A stretch of DNA of 64,000 nucleotides from Nocardia fluminea (GCF_002846365.1 NZ_PJMW01000002.1:3162001-3226000); one strand, 5' to 3'. Shown: positions 18,388-27,672, numbered from the stretch's first letter. The notes: a model not told the origin generated them from the letters alone. A program made the numbers and translations.

Positions 18388-18402
18388 TCTAGCGTTGCTA
18401 GA
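18388..18402. promoter_or_regulatory. TetR operator candidate, site 2
   Basis: TCTAGCGTTGCTAGA is a perfect inverted repeat (6-bp arms, 3-nt centre) ending 9 bp before the TetR start, spaced 51 bp centre to centre from site 1. Autoregulation plus control of the divergent DUF4267 gene is the simplest reading. Confidence 0.7.
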
Positions 18403-18411
18403 ATATCGAGC

Positions 18412-18999
18412 ATGAGCACCCAGCAGCGCAAGGAACGCGAACGCGCCGAACGGCATCAGCGGATCATCGACACCGCCCGCGAAATGGCCGAAGCCGAGGG
18501 CTGGGAGGCGGTCACCATCCGCAAACTGGCCGACCGCATCGAATACAGCCAGCCCGTCCTCTACAGCCATTTCGCGAACAAGGCGGCCATCGTCGGCGCG
18601 GTCGCGCTACAGGGCTGTGTCGAACTCGCCGAGCAACTGAAGCTGGCGCGCGAGGCGGCGACCACCCATTCCGAGGTGATCGCCAACGTCGCCCGGGCCT
18701 ACCTCGACTTCGCCACCGCCAACCCCGCCCGCTACGACGCGATCTTCCAGCAGAAGACCGACCTGAACTTCGGCCTCGACGCCCCACAGCCCCTGCGCGA
18801 CGCCTTCGCCGGCCTGGAAGCGATGTTCTCCCCCTACGCCGAGGGCGACGATCTCGGCGCCCGCACCGAAGTGGCCTGGGCCTCCCTGCACGGCCTGGCC
18901 ACCCTCGACCGCAGCGGGCGATTGCGCCCGGACCTGCGTGAACGACGCCTCACCCTGCTGGTCGACGGGACCAGCGAAGTTACCGCCGATCCGGCCTGA
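18412..18999 (+). CDS. TetR/AcrR family transcriptional regulator
   Basis: A 195-residue repressor. The N-terminal TetR_N domain has RIIDTAREMAEAEGWEAVTI followed by the HTH core RKLADRIEYSQPVLYSHFANK (about residues 40-60), and the C-terminal ligand domain has the TetR_C-type helix pattern (VARAYLDFATANPARYDAIF). The start is the ATG 10 bp after operator site 2. The gene is divergent from DUF4267/DUF4287. The inducer is unknown. Confidence 0.92.
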   Translation: MSTQQRKERERAERHQRIIDTAREMAEAEGWEAVTIRKLADRIEYSQPVLYSHFANKAAIVGAVALQGCVELAEQLKLAREAATTHSEVIANVARAYLDFATANPARYDAIFQQKTDLNFGLDAPQPLRDAFAGLEAMFSPYAEGDDLGARTEVAWASLHGLATLDRSGRLRPDLRERRLTLLVDGTSEVTADPA

Positions 19000-19110
19000 C
19001 CGAGGCGAACCCGCCGGGTGACCCAGCGCACCTCGACGGGCGCGTGGCTCCGCGTAGGTTGGAAGCAACGACGCGGATGCGCGAAGCGGCCGAGGGCGAA
19101 GGGACGGCGG

Positions 19111-20580
19111 ATGGCGGAAGTCGTAGTAGTGGGGTCGGGGCCGAACGGGCTTGCCGCGGCGGTGATCGCCGCTCGCGCGGGGCTGTCGGTGCGGGTCCTC
19201 GAAGCGCAGGAGCAGGCGGGCGGCGGATCACGCACGGCCGAGCTGACCCTGCCCGGATTCCATCACGACATCTGCGCGGGGGCGCATCCGATGGCATTGG
19301 CGTCACCGTTCTTTCGCGCGTTCGACCTCGCGGCGCACGGTGTCGACCTGCTCACCCCGACCGTCTCCTACGCACACCCCCTCGACGGCGGCGTCGCCGG
19401 ATTGGCTTGGCGCAACCTCGAATCCACCGTCGCCGACCTCGGCCGCGACGGGCGGCCGTGGCGTGAGCTGTTCGCGCCGCTGGTGGAGCACTGGCCCGAC
19501 GTGGTCGAGTTGGCCATGTCGGATCTGCGGCACCCGCCGCTGCGCGTCGGCACCGGCGTCAAGTTCGCGATCCGCTTGCTCGAACAGGCGTCCCCGCTGT
19601 CGGACAACCGTTTCAGCGGCGACGTCGCGCCCGCGATGTTCAGCGGGGTGGCCGCCCACGCCATCACCTCACCGCGCGCCTTCCCTGCCGTCGGCGCGGC
19701 CCTGCTGCTCGGCACTCTCGCGCACGCGGGCGGCTGGGTGATCCCGCGCGGCGGCAGCCAAGCGATCCCGAACGCGATGATCGCCGAGATCGAACGCCTC
19801 GGTGGCGAGGTGCGCACCGGACACCGCGTCGAGGATTTCGCCGAACTCGCCACCGCCCGCGCGGTGCTGTTCGACACCTCGCCTGCCGAACTCCTGCGCA
19901 TCGCCGGTGACCGGCTGCCCGCGCGCTACCGCAACAGCCTCGGGCGTTTTCGGTACGGCAACGCGGCGTGCAAGGTCGACTTCGCGCTGTCGGGTCCGGT
20001 GCCGTGGGCGGGGGAGGGCGCGGAGCTGGCAGGCACCCTGCACCTGATCGGTACCAGGGCGCAGGCCATGCGGGCCGAACATCAGGTCGCCACGGGCACT
20101 TTCGCCGATCGGCCGTACGTGCTGGCCATTCAGCCCGGGGTCGTCGACCCCACCCGGGCGCCCGAGGGTAAGCACACCTTCTACACCTACGCCCACGTCC
20201 CCAACGGCACCGATCGCGATATCAGCGACCAGATCGTCGACCAGGTCGAGCGCTTCGCGCCCGGTTTCCGCGACCTGATCCTGGCGAAACACGTGACACC
20301 GGCGGCCTTCATGCCCGGGCACAACGCCAACTATGTCGGCGGCGATATCTCGGCGGGCGCGATGTCCACGCGCCAGACCCTGTTCCGGCCGCTCGCTCGC
20401 TGGAATCCGTACTCCACACCGATTCCGGGCACTTACCTGTGCTCGTCATCGACCCCGCCGGGGCCCGGCGTCCACGGGATGCCGGGACTGCACGCGGCGC
20501 ATCACATGCTGCGCAATCGATTCGGCATCGTCACCGATCCGCTCGATCTGTTGCGCGGGAAGTCACCGGCCTACCGGTAG
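19111..20580 (+). CDS. FAD-dependent oxidoreductase, phytoene-desaturase-like
   Basis: The 489-residue protein opens with the dinucleotide-binding motif VVVGSGPNGLAAAVIAARAG, a GGGSRTAELT amine-oxidase/phytoene-desaturase loop, and ends with a C-terminal flavin segment (GPGVHGMPGLHAAH). Such proteins oxidise or isomerise lipophilic or amine substrates, but no carotenoid gene is nearby, so the substrate is unknown. An RBS-like GAAGGGA lies 8 nt before the ATG at 19111; the upstream open frame is encoded by poor codons. The last 10 bp overlap the convergent cation-efflux gene, leaving no room for a terminator. Confidence 0.88.
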   Translation: MAEVVVVGSGPNGLAAAVIAARAGLSVRVLEAQEQAGGGSRTAELTLPGFHHDICAGAHPMALASPFFRAFDLAAHGVDLLTPTVSYAHPLDGGVAGLAWRNLESTVADLGRDGRPWRELFAPLVEHWPDVVELAMSDLRHPPLRVGTGVKFAIRLLEQASPLSDNRFSGDVAPAMFSGVAAHAITSPRAFPAVGAALLLGTLAHAGGWVIPRGGSQAIPNAMIAEIERLGGEVRTGHRVEDFAELATARAVLFDTSPAELLRIAGDRLPARYRNSLGRFRYGNAACKVDFALSGPVPWAGEGAELAGTLHLIGTRAQAMRAEHQVATGTFADRPYVLAIQPGVVDPTRAPEGKHTFYTYAHVPNGTDRDISDQIVDQVERFAPGFRDLILAKHVTPAAFMPGHNANYVGGDISAGAMSTRQTLFRPLARWNPYSTPIPGTYLCSSSTPPGPGVHGMPGLHAAHHMLRNRFGIVTDPLDLLRGKSPAYR

Positions 20581-21524
20581 GGCCTCATCGGCGCGTCGTG
20601 GGCTCTGCCGGGCTCGAACACATCGGGCTCGAGGTAGATCGTGCACACATTCGGCACGGCGGCGCGGATGCGGTGGTCCGCGGCGTCGATCACCTCCGAC
20701 ACCTGTGTGATGTCGAGCCCGGCGTGCAGCGCGATCTCGGCGTTGATCAGCAGATCCTGCGGCCCGAGGTACTGGGTCTGCATCCGGATGACGCGCTCGA
20801 TCCGCGGATCGGTCAGCAGCGCCGAGCGGATCGCGGTGTCGTCTTTGGCCGTCGCGCCCTCACCGATCAGCAGACTCTTGGTCTCCACGATCAGGATCAC
20901 CGCGTTCACGCCGAGCAGGATGCCGATGAACAGCGTGCCGATGCCGTCCCACACCGCGTTTCCGGTGAGTACCGACAGGCTCACCCCGGTCAGGGCGAAC
21001 AGCAGGCCGATGATCGCGCCCGCGTCCTCCAGCAGCACCACGGGAAGTTCGGGATTACGGGTGTGGCGGATGAAATACCACCACGAATTCTTGCCCTTCA
21101 GCGGCGCCGACTGCTTGCGCGCGGTGCGGAAACTGGCGCTCTCGAGCACCAGCGACACCCCGAGAATCCCGATCGCGACCCAGGCCGAAGCGATCTCCTC
21201 CGGGAACCGGATCTTGTGGATCGCCTCGTTGATCGCGAACAGCGACCCCATCACGAACAGGACGAGCGCGACGACGAACGAATAGAAGTACCGATTGCGC
21301 GAATATCCGAAGGGGTGCAGCGCGTCCGCGGGCTGGTCGGCCCGATTGCGGCCGACCAGCAGCAGCGCCTCGTTGCCGGTATCGGCCACCGAGTGCACCG
21401 CCTCGGCCAGCATCGCCGACGAGCCGGTGATGAACGCGCCGATGAACTTCGCGACCATGATCCCCGCGTTCGCCCCGAGCGCGGCGAGGATCGCGATCTT
21501 GCTGTCTTCGCCTTGCTCGGCCAT
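20571..21524 (-). CDS. Cation diffusion facilitator family transporter (copy 2)
   Basis: A 317-residue CDF protein with six predicted membrane helices and a cytoplasmic C-terminal domain. The helix-2 metal motif is HSVADTGN (HxxxD). The equivalent helix-5 motif is LLEDAGAIIG, where the usual His is absent. The segment HPFGYSRNRYFYSFVVALVLF is characteristic of the SLC30A9-like branch. It is expected to export a divalent metal in exchange for protons. It is 61 bp downstream of a paralogue of the same length, and its 3' end overlaps the convergent oxidoreductase gene by 10 bp. Confidence 0.92.
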   Translation of the reverse strand: MAEQGEDSKIAILAALGANAGIMVAKFIGAFITGSSAMLAEAVHSVADTGNEALLLVGRNRADQPADALHPFGYSRNRYFYSFVVALVLFVMGSLFAINEAIHKIRFPEEIASAWVAIGILGVSLVLESASFRTARKQSAPLKGKNSWWYFIRHTRNPELPVVLLEDAGAIIGLLFALTGVSLSVLTGNAVWDGIGTLFIGILLGVNAVILIVETKSLLIGEGATAKDDTAIRSALLTDPRIERVIRMQTQYLGPQDLLINAEIALHAGLDITQVSEVIDAADHRIRAAVPNVCTIYLEPDVFEPGRAHDAPMRPYR

Positions 21525-21585
21525 AGGCGAACGCTACCGCCGAACCACGGTGCCGATCCAGAGCCCGGCACCGTGTCGCCGGCCG

Positions 21586-22500
21586 CTATTTGACCCTATA
21601 TAGGTCGGGTTCGAGGTAGATGAGGCGGGCGGTGGGGACCGCCGCGCGCACACGCATCTCGGCGGCGTCGATGGCCTCGGCGACATCGGCGACGTCCAGG
21701 TTCGGGGCGAGGGCGACCTTCGCGGCGACCAGCATCTCGTCCGGGCCCAGGTACTGGGTCTTGAGGTGGATCAGCGACGTGATCTTGGTGCCGTCGACCA
21801 GGTTCTCGCGGATGGCGCGACCCTGTTCGGGAGTGGCCCCTTCACCGATGAGCAGGCTCTTCATCTCGATGATCAGCACGATCGCGATGACGCCGAGCAG
21901 GATGCCGATGGACAGGGTGCCGATGCCGTCGAAGATCGGGTCGTCGGTGACCATGGTGAGCCCGACGCCGCCGAGGGCGAGCACGAGACCGATCAGCGCG
22001 CCGGTGTCCTCGAGCAGCACCACCGGCAGCTCGGGGCTGCGCGAGTTGCGGATGAACTGCCACCAGCTCGCATTGCCCTTGAGCGGGCGGGATTCACGCA
22101 CCGCGGTGAGGAAGCTGTAGGTCTCCAGGCCGATAGCGATCACCAGGATCACGACCGCGACGATCGGCTGGCTCAGCTCCTCCGGTTGCTGGATCTTGTG
22201 GATGCCCTTGTAGATCGCGAACACCGAACCGAGGGTGAACAGCACCAGCGCCACGACGAAGGAGTAGAAGTAGCGGTTGCGGCCATATCCGAACTGGTGC
22301 AGCTCGTCGGCATCCTTGGCGGCGGCGCGCTGCCCGAACAGCAGCAGGCCCTGGTTCGAGGTGTCGGCGACCGAGTGCACGCCCTCCGCCATCATCGACG
22401 CCGACCCTGTGATGAACGCGCCGACGAACTTCGCCACCGCGATTCCCGCATTGGCTGTCAACGCCGCGAGGATCGCCTTCTTGCCACCACCAGCCGACAT
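21586..22500 (-). CDS. Cation diffusion facilitator family transporter (copy 1)
   Basis: A 304-residue paralogue of the next gene downstream. It shares the same helix-2 motif (HSVADTSN), the HQFGYGRNRYFYSFVVALVLF loop-helix, the helix-5 VLLEDTGALIG motif without His, and the regulatory domain LIGEGATPEQGRAI. The two proteins are clearly similar throughout, so they arose by tandem duplication, but they differ most at the C-terminus. They may form a heterodimer, since CDF transporters act as dimers. The start is the ATG at 22500. Confidence 0.92.
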   Translation of the reverse strand: MSAGGGKKAILAALTANAGIAVAKFVGAFITGSASMMAEGVHSVADTSNQGLLLFGQRAAAKDADELHQFGYGRNRYFYSFVVALVLFTLGSVFAIYKGIHKIQQPEELSQPIVAVVILVIAIGLETYSFLTAVRESRPLKGNASWWQFIRNSRSPELPVVLLEDTGALIGLVLALGGVGLTMVTDDPIFDGIGTLSIGILLGVIAIVLIIEMKSLLIGEGATPEQGRAIRENLVDGTKITSLIHLKTQYLGPDEMLVAAKVALAPNLDVADVAEAIDAAEMRVRAAVPTARLIYLEPDLYRVK

Positions 22501-22601
22501 GCCGGCCCGCCCTTCTGTTCACTGAACACGACTCGCCACAGCCTAATAGGACACGGGCGCCGAGCGGTTATTCGTCCTCGAACACGGTCGGAGACCGGAG
22601 T

Positions 22602-23822
22602 TCAGTAGCTGTCGCCGACGCAGGCGCTGAACAGCTGGGCGGGGCCGCGGAGCGCGCGCGCCTTGATGTCGGTGTCGGCGGCGGAGATCCAGGCCGCGCT
22701 GCCACGTTCGACGACCAGTGTCTGCCCGTTCTCGGAGAGCTCGACCGTGCCCGCGGTGCACAGCACGATCCCGGGCCCGGCATCGGCGAGCACGACCGGC
22801 TCGTCGTCGGTGCCGAGATCGAAGCGGCACAGGGCGAATTCCGGTGCGGGCGTGTGGTATCGGATACCGCCGTCGCTGCCGGGTTCGGGTTCGATCACCG
22901 GCAGATCGATCGGCTCGAAGTCCAGCACCCGCAGCAGTTCGGGCACGTCGACGTGCTTGGGGGTGAGCCCGCCACGTAACACGTTGTCGGAGTTGGCCAT
23001 GATCTCCACGCCGACCCCGCGCAGGTAGGCGTGCAGATTGCCGGCCGCGAGGAACAGGGCCTGGCCCGGCTCGAGCGTCAGGCGGTTGAGCAGCAGCGCG
23101 GCGAGGACACCGGCGTCGCCGGGGTAGACCTCGGCCAGTTCCAGCGCGGTGCGCACCTCAGCGGTGAACTCATGCGCGCCCTTGCCCGACAGGTAGTTCA
23201 CGCACCCCTCGAGCACGGTGGGCAGCAGCTTCGACAGCGCCGCGGGCGGCAGCGTGATCCAGGTGGTGAACAGGGTTCGCAAACCGGCCGAATCGGGCTG
23301 CGCGGCAAGCAATTCGGCGTAGAAATTGAGGCCGGGTACATCCAGCGCGCGCAACAGATCGACGGTGCGGTGCGGATCGCGGAACCCGGCCAGCGCCTCG
23401 AAACGTTCCAGCGCGACAACGAGCTCGGGCTTGTGGCTGTCGTCGCGGTAGTTGCGCAGCGGCGAATCCAGCGCCACCCCGGTGCGGTTCTCGCGTTCGA
23501 AACCGGCGCGTGCCTGCGCCGAACTCGGGTGCGCCTGCAGCGACAGCGGCTCCTCGGCGGCGAGGATTTTCAGCAGGAACGGCAGCCGCGCGCCGAAAGT
23601 ATCGGCCACCGCGCCCAATTCGCCGGCCGGGTCGGCGACGAGTACGTCGAGCAGCGAGCGTGGACCCGAATCGGTCCGCACGTGCGCGGGATCAGCGGGG
23701 TGCGCGCCGAACCAGAGTTCGGCTTCGGGATGGGCCGAAGGCACCGGCCGTCCGCACAGCTGAGCGAGCGCGGTGCGCGACCCCCATGCGTAGGAACGCA
23801 GCGCACCAACGAGTTCCTGCAC
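22602..23822 (-). CDS. manA: Mannose-6-phosphate isomerase, class I
   Basis: A 406-residue type I phosphomannose isomerase that interconverts fructose-6-P and mannose-6-P, the entry to the GDP-mannose pathway. The cupin metal site is visible as LQAHPSSAQA (Gln/His), HKPEL (Glu) and, further on, ALFLAAGNLHAYLRG (His). Length agrees with M. tuberculosis ManA (408 residues). The GTG start shares one base with the stop of the upstream gene, so they are translationally coupled. Order manB-TobH-manA is the same as Rv3257c-Rv3256c-Rv3255c. Confidence 0.95.
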   Translation of the reverse strand: MQELVGALRSYAWGSRTALAQLCGRPVPSAHPEAELWFGAHPADPAHVRTDSGPRSLLDVLVADPAGELGAVADTFGARLPFLLKILAAEEPLSLQAHPSSAQARAGFERENRTGVALDSPLRNYRDDSHKPELVVALERFEALAGFRDPHRTVDLLRALDVPGLNFYAELLAAQPDSAGLRTLFTTWITLPPAALSKLLPTVLEGCVNYLSGKGAHEFTAEVRTALELAEVYPGDAGVLAALLLNRLTLEPGQALFLAAGNLHAYLRGVGVEIMANSDNVLRGGLTPKHVDVPELLRVLDFEPIDLPVIEPEPGSDGGIRYHTPAPEFALCRFDLGTDDEPVVLADAGPGIVLCTAGTVELSENGQTLVVERGSAAWISAADTDIKARALRGPAQLFSACVGDSY

Positions 23823-25054
23823 TAGTAGCGTCCCCCGTCGTATCGATCCGGTTCGGGCGCGGCGGTCCCGTGCGCACCGGTGAGCCGAAGATAGGCCGCG
23901 GCCATCTCCAGTCGCACCGCGAGCACCGCGAGCTGCTCGAGTTCGCTGCCGTGTCCGCCCCCCGCGGCGGAGTCGGCGGCGGTGCGTTCGATCGCGGGCG
24001 CGGCGCCCGGGTCGGCGAGCTGGGATTGCAGCACGTCGACGTCGGCATGGACCAGGTCGGCGTCGACCAGACCCGCGCCCGCGCCTTCGAAGACCGCGAG
24101 CTTGCGCCGGGCGGCGGCCTGATCGGGATGCACGCTCAGGGCCAGCACCCGGACCCGGTCGACCGGCGCGGGACCGTCGAGTTCCTCGTCATGGAACAGC
24201 GGATCGAAGCCGGGCGCGGTGCCGCCGGAAGCGGCGGCCAGGCGACCGACCGCGGCGACGGCGTCGGCGAGATCGGCGGCCGAGGCCAGCCGCCCCGCGG
24301 ACTGCAACAGCACCTCGGCGCCGTGGCCGGCCAGTTCGACCGCGGCGGGCGAGTCGCCCGCGAGGACGACACCGACACCGTGCATCCGCGCGGCGAGGGT
24401 CTTGGCCGGATTGTGGAAGACCTCGTTGGTGGGGCCGTCGCGCAGCGCTTCGGCGTCGAGCATGTCGGCCAGCGCGGTGAGATCGGGGGTGGCCGGGCCG
24501 CTGCGCTGGGCGTCGACCCCACGCAGCACGGCGATGCCGACGGCGAGGAAACGCAGCAGCCGATTGTGGTCGAGAACAGGTACCCGTGGTTCGAGCACGA
24601 TCGCGCGACCGGCGGCGACGGCACGCAACGGACCCTCGTTGGGCGCGGCGATCACCACCTCGGCGCTGCGGCGCAGTGCGCGGTCGACGGCGTCGATCAG
24701 CCGGGGGTCGCCCGCGTCGTCGCCGGCGACCAGCACCACGTCCAGCGGGCCGACCCATGGCGGCAGCGCGGTGACCGCGACGATCGGCAGCCCGGCCCGG
24801 TCGCCGAGCGTGGCGACGAGCAGCCCGGCCGCGCGCGCGGCGCGACCCGATCCCGCGACCAGCACCACGCTGCGCGGGCGCAGGTCGGAGAGCCGTTCGA
24901 TGAGCGAGGTCTCGGCGACCGCCGCCGCGGTGGCACGCACCTGCGCGCCGCCGGAGGCTGCCGAGCGCAGGGCGCCGCCGGTGTCGGCCGCCGCCAGCGA
25001 CTCGGCGTCGTCGAGGTCGAATACCGGTGTTCCAGCGATCATCGCCGAATCCAC
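23822..25054 (-). CDS. SIS-like TobH/Rv3256c family protein
   Basis: A 410-residue protein with two Rossmann-like halves as in phosphoglucose/phosphomannose isomerases and SIS proteins: VVLVAGSGRAARAAGLLVATLG (residues about 65-90) and VVIAAPNEGPLRAVAAGRAIVL. The catalytic pattern of a true isomerase is not evident. It corresponds to Rv3256c, always between phosphomannomutase and manA in mycolata, which suggests a role in mannose-phosphate metabolism, but no reaction is established. Start ATG at 25054 with GGGGAGG-like sequence upstream. Confidence 0.88.
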   Translation of the reverse strand: MDSAMIAGTPVFDLDDAESLAAADTGGALRSAASGGAQVRATAAAVAETSLIERLSDLRPRSVVLVAGSGRAARAAGLLVATLGDRAGLPIVAVTALPPWVGPLDVVLVAGDDAGDPRLIDAVDRALRRSAEVVIAAPNEGPLRAVAAGRAIVLEPRVPVLDHNRLLRFLAVGIAVLRGVDAQRSGPATPDLTALADMLDAEALRDGPTNEVFHNPAKTLAARMHGVGVVLAGDSPAAVELAGHGAEVLLQSAGRLASAADLADAVAAVGRLAAASGGTAPGFDPLFHDEELDGPAPVDRVRVLALSVHPDQAAARRKLAVFEGAGAGLVDADLVHADVDVLQSQLADPGAAPAIERTAADSAAGGGHGSELEQLAVLAVRLEMAAAYLRLTGAHGTAAPEPDRYDGGRY

Positions 25055-25178
25055 CTCCCCTCATCGCGCAGTGTCGTCTGTGACTCCACTATTCCAGCCG
25101 GGCACCGGCAATGCTCGTAATCCGCCGTCGCCGAATACCGGGCATGTGATTCCACGGGTACTGGTTTCATCTTCCCAG

Positions 25179-26558
25179 TCAGGCGCGGACGATGCTCAGG
25201 ATCTCGGTCACGAGTGCGTTTACATCGTCGCGCGATCCGGCCTCGACATTGAGTCGGAGCAGCGGTTCGGTGTTCGATGCGCGCAGATTGAACCAGGCGT
25301 GGTCGCCCAGGTCGACCGTGACGCCGTCCATCCGGTCCACCGACTCGGTGCGGTTGGCGAACGCGGCGAGCACGGCGGCGGTCCGATCGGCGGCGTCGTC
25401 GACGGTCGAGTTGATCTCGCCCGAGGCGGCGTATACGTCGTAGGCGGCCATCAGTTCCGAGACCGTGCGCTCGCCCTCACCCAGCGCGGCCAGCACGTGC
25501 AGCGCGGCCAGCATGCCCGAGTCGGCACCCCAGAAGTCGCGGAAGTAGTAGTGCGCGGAGTGCTCGCCGCCGAACACCGCGCCGGTCGAGGCCATCTCCT
25601 GCTTGATGAACGAATGCCCGACCCGCGTGCGCACCGGCTTGCCGCCGAGCCCCTCGACCAGTTCGGGCACCGCGCGCGAGGTGATGAGGTTGTGGATCAC
25701 GGTCGCGCCCGGCTCCTTGGCCAGCTCGCGCTGGGCCACGATCGCCGTGATCGCCGAAGGGGACACGGGCTCGCCGCGCTCGTCGACGACGAAGCACCGG
25801 TCGGCGTCGCCGTCGAAGGCCAAGCCGATGTCGGCGCCGCTGGACCGCACCAGGGCCTGCAGGTCGACGAGGTTCTTCGGATCGAGCGGGTTGGCCTCGT
25901 GGTTGGGGAACGAGCCGTCGAGTTCGAAGTACAGCGGCACGATCGTGATCGGGCCGAGGGTGCCGAGGACGGCGGGCACGGTGTGGCCGCCCATGCCGTT
26001 GCCCGCGTCGACCGCGATGGTGAGCGGGCGGATCTCGTCGAGGTTCACCAGCTCGCGCAGGTACTGCGCGTAGTCGGCGAGCAGATCGGTGCTGGTCGCG
26101 GTGCCGGTCGCGCCGTCGTAGGCGGGCACGCCTTCGGTCACCTCGGCGGCGATGGTCGCCAGGCCGGTGTCCTGCCCGACGGGCAGCGCGTTGGCGCGGC
26201 ACAGCTTGATGCCGTTGTACTCGGCCGGGTTGTGACTGGCGGTGAACATGGCGCCGGGACAGCCGAGCTTGCCCGAGGCGAAGTAGAGCTGGTCGGTGGA
26301 GGCCAGGCCGATGTGCACCACATCGAGGCCCTGGGCCAGCACGCCCTGGGCGAACGCCTCGGACAGAGCGGGGGAGGACTCGCGCATGTCGTGCCCGATC
26401 ACGACACGGGTGGCGCCTTCCGCGCGCATCAGGCGAGCGAAGGAAGCGCCCACATCGCCGACGAACGCCTCGTCGATCTGTTCGCCCACCACCCCGCGGA
26501 CGTCATAAGCCTTGATCACGGCATTCACGAGTTCGCCAGAGCGCGCGAGGGTCGTCAT
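25179..26558 (-). CDS. manB: Phosphomannomutase/phosphoglucomutase
   Basis: A 459-residue alpha-D-phosphohexomutase converting mannose-6-P to mannose-1-P. All four active-site loops are present: phosphoserine loop TASHNPAEYNG (about residue 105), metal loop DGDADRC (about 250), sugar loop GGEHSAHYYF (about 330) and phosphate loop RASNTEPLLRL (about 430). It links manA and the manC-type guanylyltransferase at 7100-8179. It is 124 bp upstream of the TobH gene and 52 bp downstream of the DUF3499 gene, so a shared transcript is likely (Rv3258c-Rv3257c order). Confidence 0.95.
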   Translation of the reverse strand: MTTLARSGELVNAVIKAYDVRGVVGEQIDEAFVGDVGASFARLMRAEGATRVVIGHDMRESSPALSEAFAQGVLAQGLDVVHIGLASTDQLYFASGKLGCPGAMFTASHNPAEYNGIKLCRANALPVGQDTGLATIAAEVTEGVPAYDGATGTATSTDLLADYAQYLRELVNLDEIRPLTIAVDAGNGMGGHTVPAVLGTLGPITIVPLYFELDGSFPNHEANPLDPKNLVDLQALVRSSGADIGLAFDGDADRCFVVDERGEPVSPSAITAIVAQRELAKEPGATVIHNLITSRAVPELVEGLGGKPVRTRVGHSFIKQEMASTGAVFGGEHSAHYYFRDFWGADSGMLAALHVLAALGEGERTVSELMAAYDVYAASGEINSTVDDAADRTAAVLAAFANRTESVDRMDGVTVDLGDHAWFNLRASNTEPLLRLNVEAGSRDDVNALVTEILSIVRA

Positions 26559-26610
26559 GTGGCTAACCCTAGCGGGCTGCGCCGACTCTTCGGGATTCCG
26601 GCCGCACTAG

Positions 26611-26994
26611 CTACGGATCGGGAAGAACCCGGAGGTGGCCGCGGCGGCCCGTGCGCGCGGTGCGCGGGGCCGCGGGGGCGTTGTCGCGGTAGCCCGGCTG
26701 ATCGGCTTCGGCGGGGCGGCGGCGCAGGCCCGCTTCGCGGACGGCTTCGGCCAGCGCGGTGAGATCGTCGTCGTCCGGGGTGCTCGAGGAGAAGCCGCCT
26801 TCGTGGCGGACCAGTTCCCAGCCCTTGGGTGCGGTGATGCGACAGGCGTGCGTTTCGCAGAGATCCCAGGAATGCGGTTCGGCGACGGTGGCCAGGGGTC
26901 CGACGACGGCGGTCGAGTCGGAGTACACATAAGTCAGCGTCGCTACAGCCGGGTTCTTGCAGCCGGGTCGGCAGCAACGACGCATAGGGATCAC
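26611..26994 (-). CDS. DUF3499 family protein
   Basis: A 127-residue protein with a zinc-ribbon-like N-terminus (RRCCRPGC, then WDLCETHAC), matching DUF3499 (Rv3258c). Four or more Cys/His residues suggest metal binding. The C-terminal half is Ala/Arg-rich and low complexity. The GTG at 26994 lies 7 nt after a TAATCT -10-like element (27002-27007 on the plus strand), which suggests a leaderless transcript; the ATG at 26985 is the alternative start. Function is unknown. Confidence 0.85.
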   Translation of the reverse strand: MIPMRRCCRPGCKNPAVATLTYVYSDSTAVVGPLATVAEPHSWDLCETHACRITAPKGWELVRHEGGFSSSTPDDDDLTALAEAVREAGLRRRPAEADQPGYRDNAPAAPRTARTGRRGHLRVLPDP

Positions 26995-27067
26995 GACGTC
27001 GAGATTAGCCCTCTACGGCCCGAAAGTGGATACGGACACGCCCTAAAGAGGGAACGTGGAGGCCCGT

Positions 27068-27550
27068 TCACTCGGGCTCGGGATCGATCAGATCGGGGTC
27101 GACGCCGAGGTAGGTGGCGATCTGCTGGACGAGGACCTCGCGCAGCAACTCGACCAGATCGTCGGGGTCGGCGGCCCGCAATTCCAGCGGCTTACGGAAC
27201 AACACCACTCTGGCGCGCGTGGCCGCACCGTGGCGGTCGACGCCCGCGGGGATCAGGCGCGAGAGCGGGACCGGTCCGTCGGCCACGACCTCGTCGGGCC
27301 AGGTGACCGAATCGGGATGCAGTGGACGGATTTTCGGTACATCGTCGACGGCGATGTCGAGTTTGGTGAGGCGGTCGTGCCACCGGGTGTCCAGTGGAGC
27401 GAAGGCCTCGAGGACGAGCCGATCGAATTTCTGGCCCCTGGTGCGCCAAGCGGGCACCGTCGGCGGGAGCATGGGGCCTCGGACGCCGCGGCCGCGGCGG
27501 GTCACCGACCGAGCGGTGGGTGCCGGAGAATGACGCCGGGAACGTGCCAT
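27068..27550 (-). CDS. Metallopeptidase-family protein lacking HExxH (Rv3259-like)
   Basis: A 160-residue protein of the small zincin-like family (DUF1025-type). The C-terminal helix where relatives carry HExxHH reads VLVQQIATYLGVDPD, so both zinc-binding His and the Glu are gone. The N-terminal 30 residues are Arg-rich and specific to this lineage; the conserved part starts near TRGQKFDRLVLEA. It is therefore probably not a protease. The ATG has AGGTGA 8 nt upstream. It lies between whiB2 and the DUF3499 gene on the same strand; in M. tuberculosis the corresponding gene occupies the same slot. Confidence 0.83.
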   Translation of the reverse strand: MARSRRHSPAPTARSVTRRGRGVRGPMLPPTVPAWRTRGQKFDRLVLEAFAPLDTRWHDRLTKLDIAVDDVPKIRPLHPDSVTWPDEVVADGPVPLSRLIPAGVDRHGAATRARVVLFRKPLELRAADPDDLVELLREVLVQQIATYLGVDPDLIDPEPE

Positions 27551-27672
27551 GGGTCTTTCACCTCTCTCGCCTGCACCGTGAAGATCGAAGGGCGTTCGCC
27601 CGGAGACACCGACGTACTGCGCCTGCGTGGCTCCGGGCCAGGCCTGGAGAGAGTCTACTTTCGAACAGTCAC

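Noticed and set aside
21595..21604. Palindrome CCTATATAGG.
   Set aside because: It lies inside the last codons of the cation-efflux gene and is likely coincidental.
24219..26762. Very long open frame (847 codons) on the plus strand opposite the TobH and phosphomannomutase genes.
   Set aside because: It runs antisense to two conserved enzymes, has no ribosome site or recognisable domain, and such long antisense frames are expected at this GC content.
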